64,000 nt of DNA, taken from Janthinobacterium saanense (lineage in GTDB: Bacteria; Pseudomonadota; Gammaproteobacteria; Burkholderiales; Burkholderiaceae_D). A program made the translations under genes and the position numbers. The stretch covers positions 434,001 through 498,000 of the forward strand of contig NZ_JACHCI010000002.1 in NCBI RefSeq assembly GCF_014200675.1, in the 5' to 3' direction. Within the stretch, counting starts at the first letter, position 1. Every line of letters begins with the position of its first letter. Below, one piece after another: positions 36,746-45,692 of the stretch. The notes below the pieces were generated by a model. The model was given only the letters and a program-made list of their open reading frames with translations. It did no database searches and had not been told where the DNA came from.

Positions 36746-37999
36746 ATGCGCGATATCCTCGTCACCCTCGTGATCCTTGGCTCCCTGCCCTTCATCCTGA
36801 AGTCGCCGGCGGTTGGCGGCCTGATGTGGGTCTGGGTCAGCGTCATGAATCCGCACACGCAGGCATGGGGTTTTGCCACCCATTTGCCGTTCGCCTTCAT
36901 CATCGCGATTGCTACCATGTTCAGCCTGCTGATTTCGCATGGCCCCAAAAGCCTGCCGCTGACTTCCGTCAGCGTGCTGCTGCTGATGTTTGTTGCCTGG
37001 ATGAATATCACCGCGCCGTTTGCGCTCTTGCCCGAGTCGTCCTGGGTGCAATGGAACAAGGTCATGAAGATCATGCTGATGAGCTTTGTGGTGATGATGG
37101 TGATACGCAAGCGGCAAGATATTGTGCGTCTGGTATGGGTGCTGGTCGGCTCGATCGGCTATTACGGCGTGAAGGGCGGCATCTTTACCATCCGCAGCGG
37201 CGGCACGGAGCGGGTCTGGGGGCCGGAGGAAACTTTCATCGGCGACAATAACTCCCTGGCCCTGGCCCTGATCATCACCATCCCGCTGATGTTCTATCTG
37301 CAGCAAAACAGCGACAAACGCTGGCTGCGCCACGGCTTGAGCGCCGCCATGCTGCTCTCGGCACTGGCCGCCCTGGGCTCGTATTCGCGCGGCGCGCTGC
37401 TGGCGATCGCCGCCATGTGCCTGTTCATGTGGATCAAGAGCGGGCGTAAAGTGGCGCTGGGTGCAGTGCTGTGCCTGCTCACGCCGCTGTTGCTGGCCTT
37501 CATGCCCGAGCGCTGGTCCGAACGCATGGAGTCGATTAACACTTACCAGGAAGACAGTTCCGCCCAGGGCCGATTGAACGCCTGGGAAATGGCCTGGAAC
37601 CTGGCGCGCGACCGTTTCCTGGGCGGCGGCTTCGACGTGTCCGATCCGGGCATCTTCGCCCGCTATGCGCCCAACCCCATGGATGTCCACGCGGCGCACA
37701 GCATTTATTTCCAGGTGCTGGGCGAACACGGCTTTGTCGGCCTGGCGATTTACCTGGCGCTGGGCATCGCCACCTGGCGCGCAGCCAGCGGCATCATCAA
37801 GCTGACGCGCAATGCGGCCGAGCTGCGCTGGGCGCTGGGCCTGGCGACGATGATACAGGCGAGCATGATCGGCTTTGCCGTGGGCGGCGCCTTCCTCAGC
37901 CTGCTGTATTTCGACATGCCCTATTATTTGATGGCCGTGCTGATCGCCACGCGCATCGTGGTCGAGCGGCAACTGCTGACGGGGAAAGTCCAGCCATGA
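36746..37999 (+). CDS. exosortase A-associated O-glycosylation ligase/polymerase
   Basis: A protein of 417 residues with about ten membrane helices. The N-terminus RDILVTLVILGSLPFILKSP and the segment WVWVSVMNPHTQAWGF are typical of the O-ligase-like family found in exosortase A loci. Further marks are FIGDNNSLALALIITIPL near residue 168, SYSRGALLAIAAMC near 212 and VHAAHSIYFQVLGEHGFVGL near 315. Related to O-antigen ligases, it may polymerise the exopolysaccharide or transfer glycans to proteins. The window holds a second, longer ligase-like protein at 2570, so division of labour is likely. It overlaps the deacetylase start (ATGA). Confidence 0.9.
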   Translation: MRDILVTLVILGSLPFILKSPAVGGLMWVWVSVMNPHTQAWGFATHLPFAFIIAIATMFSLLISHGPKSLPLTSVSVLLLMFVAWMNITAPFALLPESSWVQWNKVMKIMLMSFVVMMVIRKRQDIVRLVWVLVGSIGYYGVKGGIFTIRSGGTERVWGPEETFIGDNNSLALALIITIPLMFYLQQNSDKRWLRHGLSAAMLLSALAALGSYSRGALLAIAAMCLFMWIKSGRKVALGAVLCLLTPLLLAFMPERWSERMESINTYQEDSSAQGRLNAWEMAWNLARDRFLGGGFDVSDPGIFARYAPNPMDVHAAHSIYFQVLGEHGFVGLAIYLALGIATWRAASGIIKLTRNAAELRWALGLATMIQASMIGFAVGGAFLSLLYFDMPYYLMAVLIATRIVVERQLLTGKVQP

Positions 38000-38916
38000 G
38001 TCTGCCGACCCTGTCTATCCTGATCTACCACCGCGTGCTGGCCAGTCCCGACCCCTTGTTTCCCGGCGAAGTCGATGCCCGCCTGTTTGAACGCCAATTG
38101 ATGCTGCTGAAGCACTTTTTCACGCCGCTGCCGCTGCCGCAAGCCTTGCAGCGCTTGCAGGATGGCAGTTTGCCACCGCGCGCGGCCTGCATTACCTTCG
38201 ACGATGGCTACGCAGACAATGCGCAGATCGCCTTGCCGCTGCTGCAAAAACATGGCTTGCACGCGACTTTTTTTATTGCCAGCGCTTACCTGGACGGCGG
38301 CCAGATGTGGAATGACAAGCTGATCGAGACCGTGCGCCACGCTCCCGGCCCCAGCCTGGACTTGCGTCCGTGGGGCTTGGGGTGCCTGCCCGTTGCCAAG
38401 CTGGCGCAGCGCCAGGCCGCCATCGCCCAGTTGCTGGGCCAGCTGAAATACCTGCCGTTTGCACAGCGCGAGACCTTAGCCAGGCAAATCGCCAGGGCGG
38501 GCCATCAAACAGAGCTGATGCTGAGCGTGGAGCAATTACGCCAGCTGCAGCGGGCCGGCATGCAGATCGGTGCCCACACCGTCCATCACCCCATTTTGGC
38601 AGCGCTGCCCGATCACGCTGCGCAGCAGGAAATCGCCGCTGGCAAGGCCCAGCTGGAGCAGTGGCTGCAAACCCCGGTCACGCTGTTTGCCTACCCAAAT
38701 GGCAAGCAAGGCCGCGATTATGGCCCATGCCACGTGGAGATGGTCAAGGCGCTGGGCTTTACGGCGGCCCTGGCGACAGACTGGGGCGCCAGCCGGCCAG
38801 GTCCGGAACTGGACCTGTTCCAGCTGCCCCGCTTTACGCCGTGGGATCGAGGACGCTTGATGTTTCTGTGGCGCTTGCAGCAGAACCTGCGGCAACCGCC
38901 CCCGGGTGCAAACTGA
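37996..38916 (+). CDS. polysaccharide deacetylase family protein
   Basis: A protein of 306 residues. The NodB motifs are ILIYHRVL at the N-terminus, AACITFDDGYADN near residue 65 (catalytic/metal aspartates), HATFFIASAYLDGGQMW, GAHTVHHPIL near 195 (histidine ligands) and a C-terminal LFAYPNG. The order and length resemble PgaB/IcaB-like or exosortase-linked deacetylases. No cleavable signal peptide is obvious. It is translationally coupled to the O-ligase (ATGA). Its last 83 bases overlap the 3' end of the convergent AsnB-like gene, a long tail-to-tail overlap. Confidence 0.9.
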   Translation: MSLPTLSILIYHRVLASPDPLFPGEVDARLFERQLMLLKHFFTPLPLPQALQRLQDGSLPPRAACITFDDGYADNAQIALPLLQKHGLHATFFIASAYLDGGQMWNDKLIETVRHAPGPSLDLRPWGLGCLPVAKLAQRQAAIAQLLGQLKYLPFAQRETLARQIARAGHQTELMLSVEQLRQLQRAGMQIGAHTVHHPILAALPDHAAQQEIAAGKAQLEQWLQTPVTLFAYPNGKQGRDYGPCHVEMVKALGFTAALATDWGASRPGPELDLFQLPRFTPWDRGRLMFLWRLQQNLRQPPPGAN

Positions 38917-40747
38917 GCCATTGTTCCAGCATCATCAAGATCCACACCATGGTGCCGTGATAGGCCGGGTGTTCCTGCAGCAAGCGGCCCTGCAGATCGG
39001 ACAAAAAGGCGGGCCGCACGATGCCGCGCCGGCGCAGCTGAGTCAAATTATCGAAGGCAAAGTCGCGCAAACCCGCATGGCTGTGCAGCCACAGGCCGAA
39101 AGGCAAGCCAAAACCGTGCTTTTTCTTGTGCAAGATAGCGGGCGGCAAGGTGCCGGCCAGGGCCCGCTTGAAAAATGGCCGCAGCTGCATGCCGTCCAGC
39201 TTGTCGCCAGGCGCCAGGCTGGCCGCAAAGGCCACCATCTCGTCGTGCAGGAAGGGAAAAGCCGCTTCCACGCCGGCCAGCTCGCAAGCCTTGCGCACCT
39301 TGGGCAAGTCATTGTCGGCCAGGGTAAAGCGCATGTCCAGCGCCAGCAGTTGATTGATCTGGCTCAGCTTCAGATCTTGCCGCTGCCAGTACGCGCCATT
39401 CAGGCAACCGGGCGCCACGCCGGGATCGATGGTGTCGATAAAGCCGTCTTCCAGCACCGTGCGGTGGCCATAACACTGCAAGAGATTGTAGCTTTCCATG
39501 CGGGCCGGCAAAGGCAGGCTGGCTTGCTCGATATAACGGCGCACCTTCTCGGGCAACCGCCAGGGCCCGGTGTTCTGCGTGCGAAATAGCAGCGGCTCGA
39601 TGATGGCCTGGCGCAACATGGCCGGCAAGCGCTCATAGCGCGACAGCAAGGCCTGGCGCGCATAACGTTCGTTCCCGCCAAACAATTCATCGCCGCCGTC
39701 GCCGCCCAGCAAGCGCGTCACGCCATCTTCGCGCGCCATCTGCGCGCAATAAAAGGCGGGAATTGCCGAAGCGTTGCCAAACGGCTGGTCGAATGCGGCG
39801 GCGATTTGCGGGATCGCGGCCAGCACATCATCGGCCGTCACATAACGTTCATGGTGGATGCTGCCCGTGTGGCGGGCAGCCAGGCGCGCATAGGCCATTT
39901 CATCATAGCCGGGCGCATCGAAACCGATGGAATAGGTGCGTGCCGGCTGGCCAGTGACCTTCCCAACGATGGCGGCGATGCTGGAACTGTCGGTGCCGCC
40001 GCTGAGGAAAGAACCCGTGGTTTCCACCTCGCTGCCCAGGCTGCGTTCCACCGCCAGCCGCAAGATACGCAGGAATTCCTGCTGCCGGCGGGCAAAACTG
40101 GCGCCCCGCCTGCGCTGCGCTGTTTCCTTGAAGACCAGGTCCCAGTATTTCCCCTTGCACAGTTTACCAGCCTGCACATGCAAGTACTCGCCGGGCAGCA
40201 GGCGCTGCTGGCCCAGATACGCCGTGGCTGGGCCGGGCACCATGTGGAAGTACAGATAGTTGTACAAGGCTTGCGGATCAAGCGCACCGCGCACGGCCGG
40301 ATGGGCCAGCATGGCGTCGTGCGAAGAAGCAAAAAACAAGCCCTGCGCGTGGCTGACATAGCTGAGCGGATGCTGGCCAGCCCGGTCCACGGCCAGCAAA
40401 GCTGTCCCTGAAAATTCATCGAGGATGGCCAGTGCAAACGGGCCGGACAGGGAAACGCAGGCAGCCACGCCCCGGCTCAGCCACAGGGGCGCCAGGCGCC
40501 GCGCCACCTCCAGGCCTGAGCCGTCCAGCTCGGGCCGGCCCCAGATGGCGAGCAGCAAGCCATCTTTCTGATACACATGGCTGGCGCCTGCACAGGCGGC
40601 CACGGCCACGGCACTGCCGTAGCCTGTACGCAGCTGTACCGGCACGCGGTCAAAGCGCGCCAGCGGTTCCGCCATCCTGGCCACCAGCTGTTCATTATCG
40701 GGCGCGGTATTGTCCTGCAGCGCCAGCCAGCCGCACAGGCCGCTCAT
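38834..40747 (-). CDS. asparagine synthetase-like protein with degenerate glutaminase domain
   Basis: A protein of 637 residues. The start at 40747 is fixed by the ATGA overlap with the decarboxylase and a GGAGG site. It begins MSGLCGW: the residue after Met is Ser, where the amidotransferase nucleophile should be Cys2. The HRGPD and FNGEIYN motifs are also missing (AIWGRPELD stands in place of the latter). The synthetase half looks intact: SGGTDSSS PP-loop near residue 255, GGDGGDELFGGNERYA near 345, and KKHGFGLPFGLWL near 570. It should therefore activate a carboxylate with ATP but not use glutamine, as in beta-lactam synthetases. It may form an amide with an amine made by the adjacent decarboxylase. 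That role is inference. Confidence 0.87.
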   Translation of the reverse strand: MSGLCGWLALQDNTAPDNEQLVARMAEPLARFDRVPVQLRTGYGSAVAVAACAGASHVYQKDGLLLAIWGRPELDGSGLEVARRLAPLWLSRGVAACVSLSGPFALAILDEFSGTALLAVDRAGQHPLSYVSHAQGLFFASSHDAMLAHPAVRGALDPQALYNYLYFHMVPGPATAYLGQQRLLPGEYLHVQAGKLCKGKYWDLVFKETAQRRRGASFARRQQEFLRILRLAVERSLGSEVETTGSFLSGGTDSSSIAAIVGKVTGQPARTYSIGFDAPGYDEMAYARLAARHTGSIHHERYVTADDVLAAIPQIAAAFDQPFGNASAIPAFYCAQMAREDGVTRLLGGDGGDELFGGNERYARQALLSRYERLPAMLRQAIIEPLLFRTQNTGPWRLPEKVRRYIEQASLPLPARMESYNLLQCYGHRTVLEDGFIDTIDPGVAPGCLNGAYWQRQDLKLSQINQLLALDMRFTLADNDLPKVRKACELAGVEAAFPFLHDEMVAFAASLAPGDKLDGMQLRPFFKRALAGTLPPAILHKKKHGFGLPFGLWLHSHAGLRDFAFDNLTQLRRRGIVRPAFLSDLQGRLLQEHPAYHGTMVWILMMLEQWLSLHPGAVAAGSAASATETSSVLDPTA

Positions 40748-41967
40748 ACCAGCACCTCCGCCGGCAAGGGATGGCTGAGGAAGGCGGTGGGGCTGGCCGT
40801 CAAGCCATACGCGCCCGACTGGAACACCACCACCAGGTCGCCCGTATCGGCCCGCGCCATTTCCATCTGGTCGGCCAGCAAGTCCAGCGGCGTGCACAGG
40901 GGGCCAACCACCGACGCCAGTTCGCGCTCGCCACCGTGCAGACGGTTGCCGATGGCGACCGGATAATTCTTGCGTATCAGCTGGCCAAAATTGCCGGATG
41001 CGGCCAGATGGTGATGCAGGCCGCCATCGGTGACGAGAAACACTTGCCCATGCGACAGCTTGCGTTCGATCACCTTGCACACATAGATGCCTGATTCCGC
41101 CACCAGATAGCGGCCCAGCTCGAGATTCAGCCGCGTGCCGGGCGAGACCGCCTGCAAGCGGTCCAGCTGGCGCTGCAAGCCGTCGGCCAGGGGCGCCAGG
41201 TCCAGCGCCTGGTCACCGGGAAAATACGGCACGCCAAAGCCGCCGCCGATATTGAGCACGCGCAAGGGGCCAGGCGCATGATCGGCCAGGCGCAAGGCCA
41301 GTTCCACGCTTTGCCCCTGCGCTTCGGCCAGGGCCGTGGCGCACAGGTTTTGCGAGCCCGTATAAATATGCAAGCCGTGAAACTCCAGCGCCATCTGCCG
41401 CAAACGGGCCAGCAAGGCCGGCACCTGCTCGGCATCCAGGCCAAACGGCTGCGCGCCGCCGCCCATGCGCATGCCGGCGCGGCGCAGGGAAAAGTCGGGA
41501 TTCACACGCACCGCCACCTTGCCCGCCACACCGAGCCGCTCGCTGGCCAGCGCCACTCTTTCCAGCTGGACCAGCGATTCCACATTGATCAGCACGCCAG
41601 CGGCCACGGCGCAAGACAATTCGCCATCGCCCTTGCCCGGCCCCGCAAAGCTGATGCGCTGCGCCGGCATGACGGTGTCGAGGGCGATGGCCAGCTCGCC
41701 GCCCGAGGCCACGTCGATGCCATCGACCAGGCCCGCCAGGTATTGCACCACGGCCGGCATGGGATTGGCCTTCATCGCATAATGCAAATGCACGCCGGCC
41801 GGCAGCGCGGCCCGCAAACCGGCCACGCGGCGCGCGATATGCTGGCGCTCATAGGCATAAAACGGCGTGCGGCCCACCCGCTGGGCCAGACGGACCAGCG
41901 GCAAACCACCGAGCTGCAGCATGTCGCCGGCCACGGCAAACTGCGTTTGCGGCGCATGCGCGATCAT
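40744..41967 (-). CDS. exosortase A system-associated PLP-dependent decarboxylase (fold III)
   Basis: A protein of 407 residues in the alanine-racemase-like barrel family of diaminopimelate and ornithine decarboxylases. HYAMKANP near residue 62 holds the PLP lysine, NIGGGFGVPY near 240 binds phosphate, and GPLCTPLDLLAD near 350 has the active-site cysteine and aspartate. HIYTGSQN lies where HIGSQ is usual. It should decarboxylate an amino acid or its carrier-bound form, giving an amine. The substrate is not predictable. It is coupled by ATGA overlaps to the ligase before it and the AsnB-like gene after it. Confidence 0.92.
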   Translation of the reverse strand: MIAHAPQTQFAVAGDMLQLGGLPLVRLAQRVGRTPFYAYERQHIARRVAGLRAALPAGVHLHYAMKANPMPAVVQYLAGLVDGIDVASGGELAIALDTVMPAQRISFAGPGKGDGELSCAVAAGVLINVESLVQLERVALASERLGVAGKVAVRVNPDFSLRRAGMRMGGGAQPFGLDAEQVPALLARLRQMALEFHGLHIYTGSQNLCATALAEAQGQSVELALRLADHAPGPLRVLNIGGGFGVPYFPGDQALDLAPLADGLQRQLDRLQAVSPGTRLNLELGRYLVAESGIYVCKVIERKLSHGQVFLVTDGGLHHHLAASGNFGQLIRKNYPVAIGNRLHGGERELASVVGPLCTPLDLLADQMEMARADTGDLVVVFQSGAYGLTASPTAFLSHPLPAEVLV

Positions 41968-43565
41968 GTGTGGTCTCCATGGGCGGCGGCCAGTTCCGCC
42001 GCCAGCAGCGGCCGGTCTATCTTGCCGTTCGGATTGCGCGGCAGGCAGTCGCCACGGATCACGATGTACACGGGCACCATGTAAGCGGGCAAGCGCAGGC
42101 GGCAGGCGGCCAGCAGCGCGTCGCGGCTCAGTTCCACGCCGGGGGCGGCCGTCACCAGCAAGGCAATCGCTGCACCCAGCACCGGATGCGGCACGCCGAG
42201 CGCCGCCGCTTCGCCCACCAGGCCGCTGGCATACACCACTTCTTCAACCTCGGCCGGGCTGACCCGGTAGCCCGAAGTCTTGATCATGTCGTCATTGCGG
42301 CCGACAAAATACAGATAGCCATCCGCATCGCGGCGCACCGTGTCGCCCGACCAGACGGCCAGTTCCGGCACCACCAGGCCCGCCGTCTGGGCCGGCAGCG
42401 GCTTGAAGCGCTCGGCCGTGCGCGCTGCATCGTTCCAATAGCCGAGCGCCACCAGCGCGCCCCGGTGCACCAGTTCACCGGGCTCGTCCGCCTCGCAGAC
42501 GCTGCCGTCCGGGCGCAGCACCAGCACTTCCGCATTCGGGATGGCCTGGCCGATGGAATCGGGCCGCCGCTCCAGCTGTTCCGGCGCCAGATAGGTGGAA
42601 CGGAACGCTTCGGTCAAGCCATACATCAGGAAAATCTGCGTGCGCGGCAACGATAAACGTAAATGCTCGATGGTAGAGCGCTGCATCGCGCCGCCCGAAT
42701 TGGTGATGTAGCGCAGCGGCGAAGACAAGGGCCAGCTCAGCTGCGACAACTGTATCCACAAGGGCGGCACGGCGGCCAGGCCCGTGATCGCTTCCTGTTC
42801 CACCGTTTCGATGATGTCGCGCAGCAGCAGATAATTCATCAGCACGGCGCAGGCGCCGCTGGCAAAGGCCGTCGTCAGCTGGCTCAAGCCATAATCAAAA
42901 CTGAGCGGCAAGACACACAGGATGCGGTCTTCCGGCGTATTGCGCAGATAGCTGGCAACGCTGAGCGCGCCGCTCACCATATTCCGGTGCGACAAGACCA
43001 CGCCCTTGGGCCGGCCCGTGCTGCCCGAGGTGTACAAAATGGCCGCCATGTCGGTATCGATCACGACGTGCGGCGCCATCGGGATATCGGCGCCGGCCGC
43101 CAGCAAGGACTTCCATGCCATGATGGGCAGCGCGCTGGCGGGCAGCTCATCATGGCCGGTCACAATAATCGTGCGCAAGTCCGGACAGGCCGCCAGCGCC
43201 GGCGCCAGCTGGGCCAGCCGTTCGCGCGAGGTGACCAGGATGCTGACGTTGCAATCGGCAAGTATGTAGGCTAGCTGCTGCGGCTTGAGCAAGGGATTGA
43301 CGGGGACGAAGACGCCGCCGGCGGCCGCCGCGCCAAACATGGCCGTCACATTTTCGGGACATTTTTCCAGGTAGACGGCGACTCTTTCCGCGCGCCGCAG
43401 CCCCAGGCTCAGCAAGGCCGAGGCGCAATCGCGCACGCGACGGGCCAGTTCTGTATAACTGAGCAGCTTTTCCTGGGACGGATAAGCAGCAGGATAAGAC
43501 AGCGCCGGCGTGCCAGGTGCGCGCTGCGCCGTCTCGAAAATGAAGTCGTGTAGTAGTGTCGCCAT
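41964..43565 (-). CDS. exosortase A system-associated acyl-CoA ligase (AMP-forming)
   Basis: A protein of 533 residues. The start ATG at 43565 gives ATLLHDFIFETAQRAPGTPAL. An in-frame extension of 40 codons looks non-coding. All adenylation core motifs are present: ILYTSGSTGRPKGVVLSH near residue 180, YGLTEAFRSTYL near 305, GDTVRRDADGYLYFVGRNDD near 400, KTSGYRVSPAEVE, and the lysine in RNPNGKIDRP near the end. It should form an acyl-adenylate and load CoA or, given the acyl carrier protein encoded on the other strand, a phosphopantetheine arm. It is first in the three-gene minus-strand operon. Confidence 0.92.
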   Translation of the reverse strand: MATLLHDFIFETAQRAPGTPALSYPAAYPSQEKLLSYTELARRVRDCASALLSLGLRRAERVAVYLEKCPENVTAMFGAAAAGGVFVPVNPLLKPQQLAYILADCNVSILVTSRERLAQLAPALAACPDLRTIIVTGHDELPASALPIMAWKSLLAAGADIPMAPHVVIDTDMAAILYTSGSTGRPKGVVLSHRNMVSGALSVASYLRNTPEDRILCVLPLSFDYGLSQLTTAFASGACAVLMNYLLLRDIIETVEQEAITGLAAVPPLWIQLSQLSWPLSSPLRYITNSGGAMQRSTIEHLRLSLPRTQIFLMYGLTEAFRSTYLAPEQLERRPDSIGQAIPNAEVLVLRPDGSVCEADEPGELVHRGALVALGYWNDAARTAERFKPLPAQTAGLVVPELAVWSGDTVRRDADGYLYFVGRNDDMIKTSGYRVSPAEVEEVVYASGLVGEAAALGVPHPVLGAAIALLVTAAPGVELSRDALLAACRLRLPAYMVPVYIVIRGDCLPRNPNGKIDRPLLAAELAAAHGDHT

Positions 43566-43684
43566 GGTTTTGTCCCTGTCTTTCAACCCTGTTACGGAGC
43601 ACCGGCAGACGGCCGCGCTCCCCGATGCCCAGGCAAGCTGCCCCATGCATCCCGCTATGATTGGGAAAAATGACAAGATCGACA

Positions 43685-43698
43685 TTGATTTTTATCAA
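43685..43698. promoter_or_regulatory. inverted repeat in the divergent promoter region
   Basis: TTGAT-TTTT-ATCAA forms a short perfect inverted repeat within the 236-base AT-richer region between the ligase and GNAT genes. It could be an operator shared by the two operons. No known regulator consensus is matched. Confidence 0.3.
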
Positions 43699-43801
43699 CT
43701 AAAACAGCAAGCGCGACAGCTTGAGACAACGCAACACTGACGCGCCCGGCTGCGCTCTAATGAATAGCGTAGCCTAGCCAGGCGCCTCCAGCGTAACCGC
43801 C

Positions 43802-44569
43802 ATGCCATTCAACACCGCACAACGCATCCGCAACAGCATCGCCGAACTGGGCTGGCGCGACAGCGCCTGGCACGCACTGGCGCGCTTGCTGCAGCGTGTG
43901 CCAGGGCAGCGCTGCGCCTTGCACCGCTATCAGTTCGTGGCGCAAGCCGTGGCGCCCGGCACCCTGTGCGGTGGGCGCGGCAAGTCTGTCGTGGTCACGC
44001 CGTGCGTGGATATCGAGACGCTGCCGCCCGCTTCGCAGCGTCCGCCACGTCCACCGGCCACCTTGCAAGCGCGTTTCCGCCAGGGCGCGCGCTGCCTGCT
44101 GGCCCACTCTTCACAAGCACCGCTGGCCGGCTGGCTATGGATGGTGCCCGGCGCCTGCCAGGAAGACGAGGTGCGCGCCCGTTACGTGCTGCCGTCGCCG
44201 CAATCGTCGTGGGATCTCGACGTATGGGTGCAGCCGGAACTGCGCGGCGGCCTGGTCTTCGCCCGCCTGTGGGAAGAAGCCAATACCGTGCTGCATGCAC
44301 AGGGAGTGCGCTGGTCGTGCAGCCGCATCTCGCGCTTCAACCTGGCCTCGATGGCCGCCCACGCACGTCTGGGTACGCTGGATCTGGGCACGGCGACCTT
44401 TTTGCGCTGCGGCCGCTGGCAATGGATGGTGGCCAGCCGGCCGCCCTATCTGCACCTGTCACGCCGGGCAGATAGCTTCCCCAGCTTCATTTTCGACACC
44501 AGCGGCTTGCCGCACATTCCTTCCCTGGAGCTGACATGCCGCATCCTGAAACAATCAACGACACCGTAA
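43802..44569 (+). CDS. GNAT-like protein, exosortase A system-associated
   Basis: A protein of 255 residues. The central and C-terminal parts (GWLWMVPGACQEDEVRARYVLPSP, VWVQPELRGGLVFARLWEEAN, SRISRFNLASMAAHARLG) fit a GNAT acyltransferase core, with the ...RISRFN...SMAAHARLG stretch like the region that follows the acyl-CoA binding loop. The canonical Q/RxxGxG/A pyrophosphate loop is not clear (PELRGGLV is the nearest), so activity is uncertain. It is first in a six-gene operon, and its last 34 bases overlap the acyl carrier protein gene. It may acylate an amine built by the adjacent pathway. Confidence 0.75.
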   Translation: MPFNTAQRIRNSIAELGWRDSAWHALARLLQRVPGQRCALHRYQFVAQAVAPGTLCGGRGKSVVVTPCVDIETLPPASQRPPRPPATLQARFRQGARCLLAHSSQAPLAGWLWMVPGACQEDEVRARYVLPSPQSSWDLDVWVQPELRGGLVFARLWEEANTVLHAQGVRWSCSRISRFNLASMAAHARLGTLDLGTATFLRCGRWQWMVASRPPYLHLSRRADSFPSFIFDTSGLPHIPSLELTCRILKQSTTP

Positions 44570-44805
44570 GCACCGCCGTCCAGCAACTGCTCTGCCTGAC
44601 CCTGGGACTGGGCACGCGGCCCCTGACGGCAGAAACGCCGCTGCTGGGCAGCTTGCCTGAACTCGATTCCATGGCCGTCATCAGCGTGATCGCCGCGCTG
44701 GAAGGCCAATTCGGCTTCGAGGTGGCCGACGACGAGATCCATGCGCGCCACTTCGCCACGGTGGGCAGCCTGAGCGATTTTGTCCGCGCCCGGCTGATGA
44801 CATGA
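44536..44805 (+). CDS. acyl carrier protein
   Basis: A protein of 89 residues with the ACP four-helix pattern. The phosphopantetheine serine is in LPELDSMAVISVIAALE near residue 42, followed by QFGFEVADDEI. No ACP synthase or phosphopantetheinyl transferase lies nearby, so a housekeeping one must modify it. It overlaps the GNAT-like gene by 34 bases and the first hydrolase by 4 (ATGA), so stoichiometric co-expression is likely. It probably carries the acyl or aminoacyl group activated by the ligase encoded on the other strand. Confidence 0.93.
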   Translation: MPHPETINDTVSTAVQQLLCLTLGLGTRPLTAETPLLGSLPELDSMAVISVIAALEGQFGFEVADDEIHARHFATVGSLSDFVRARLMT

Positions 44806-45692
44806 TGCGCGCTATACCTTCAAGCGCCAGCCTGCTGCCCTTCTTCCTGCCCGCCAGCGGCGGCCAGCGCTATTGTCTGCTGCACCTGCCTGCGCCTGAA
44901 TCGGGGCAAAAGAGGCCCTCGCGCGGCGGCATCGTGTACCTGCATCCGTTTGCAGAAGAACTCAATAAAAGCCGGCGCGTGGCGGCGCTGCAGGCACGCG
45001 CCTTCGCCGACGCCGGCTACAGCGTGCTGCAGATCGATCTGCATGGCTGCGGCGATAGCAGCGGCGACTTCTCCGATGCGCGCTGGCCCATCTGGCGCAA
45101 CGATGTGCACCTGGCCTGCGCCTGGCTGCAGCAAAGGGTCAGCGGGCCATTGACCTTGTGGGGCGTGCGCCTGGGCGCGCTGCTGGCGCTCGACATCGCC
45201 CGCCACCCGCCAGTGCCACTGGCCCGTTTGCTGCTGTGGCAGCCCGAGCTGGTGGGCCGGCGCAGCATGGACCAGTTCCTGCGCCTGCGCCTGGCTGCGC
45301 GCATGCTGGCCGATAACGGCCCGAAGGAAGCGGCTGGCCATGCGCGCGCGCAGCTGGCGGCCGGCCAGAGCATCGAAGTGGCCGGCTATACTTTGGCCCC
45401 CGAGCTGGTGCACGCCATCGACGACATCGATGCAGCCAGGCTGGCGCCCACGCTTCCCGTGTATTGGCTTGAATACGGCGCCAGCACCGGACCAAACACC
45501 TTGCCCGCGCCAGCCGCGCGCCTGGCCCAGCGCTGGCGCGACGAAGGCGCACAGCTGCAACTGGCAGTCTTCGGCGATGGCGCTTTCTGGTCCAGCGCAG
45601 AGATCATGGAATGCCCGCAACTGCTGCAGGCCACCCGCCAGTTGTGCGACGACTGGATGACTGAAGCGGGGAGCGTGCCGCATGGCCGATGA
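44802..45692 (+). CDS. alpha/beta hydrolase-like protein, exosortase A-associated (hydrolase 2 type)
   Basis: A protein of 296 residues with an alpha/beta hydrolase fold (YLHPFAEELNKSRR oxyanion region, LQIDLHGCGDSSG near residue 80). The nucleophile elbow reads GVRLG in LTLWGVRLGALLALD, with Arg where GxSxG would have Ser. The region where the catalytic His is expected reads GDGAFWSS, without His. It is therefore probably not a classical serine hydrolase and may be a binding or structural partner of the adjacent hydrolase. I recall a similar elbow in other members of the exosortase A hydrolase 2 family. It overlaps the next gene by 11 bases. Confidence 0.88.
   Translation: MMRAIPSSASLLPFFLPASGGQRYCLLHLPAPESGQKRPSRGGIVYLHPFAEELNKSRRVAALQARAFADAGYSVLQIDLHGCGDSSGDFSDARWPIWRNDVHLACAWLQQRVSGPLTLWGVRLGALLALDIARHPPVPLARLLLWQPELVGRRSMDQFLRLRLAARMLADNGPKEAAGHARAQLAAGQSIEVAGYTLAPELVHAIDDIDAARLAPTLPVYWLEYGASTGPNTLPAPAARLAQRWRDEGAQLQLAVFGDGAFWSSAEIMECPQLLQATRQLCDDWMTEAGSVPHGR

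Noticed and set aside
40748-41080. Upstream extension of the AsnB-like gene by 111 codons
   Set aside because: It lies inside the decarboxylase gene, with low-complexity sequence; the ATGA start with GGAGG is better.
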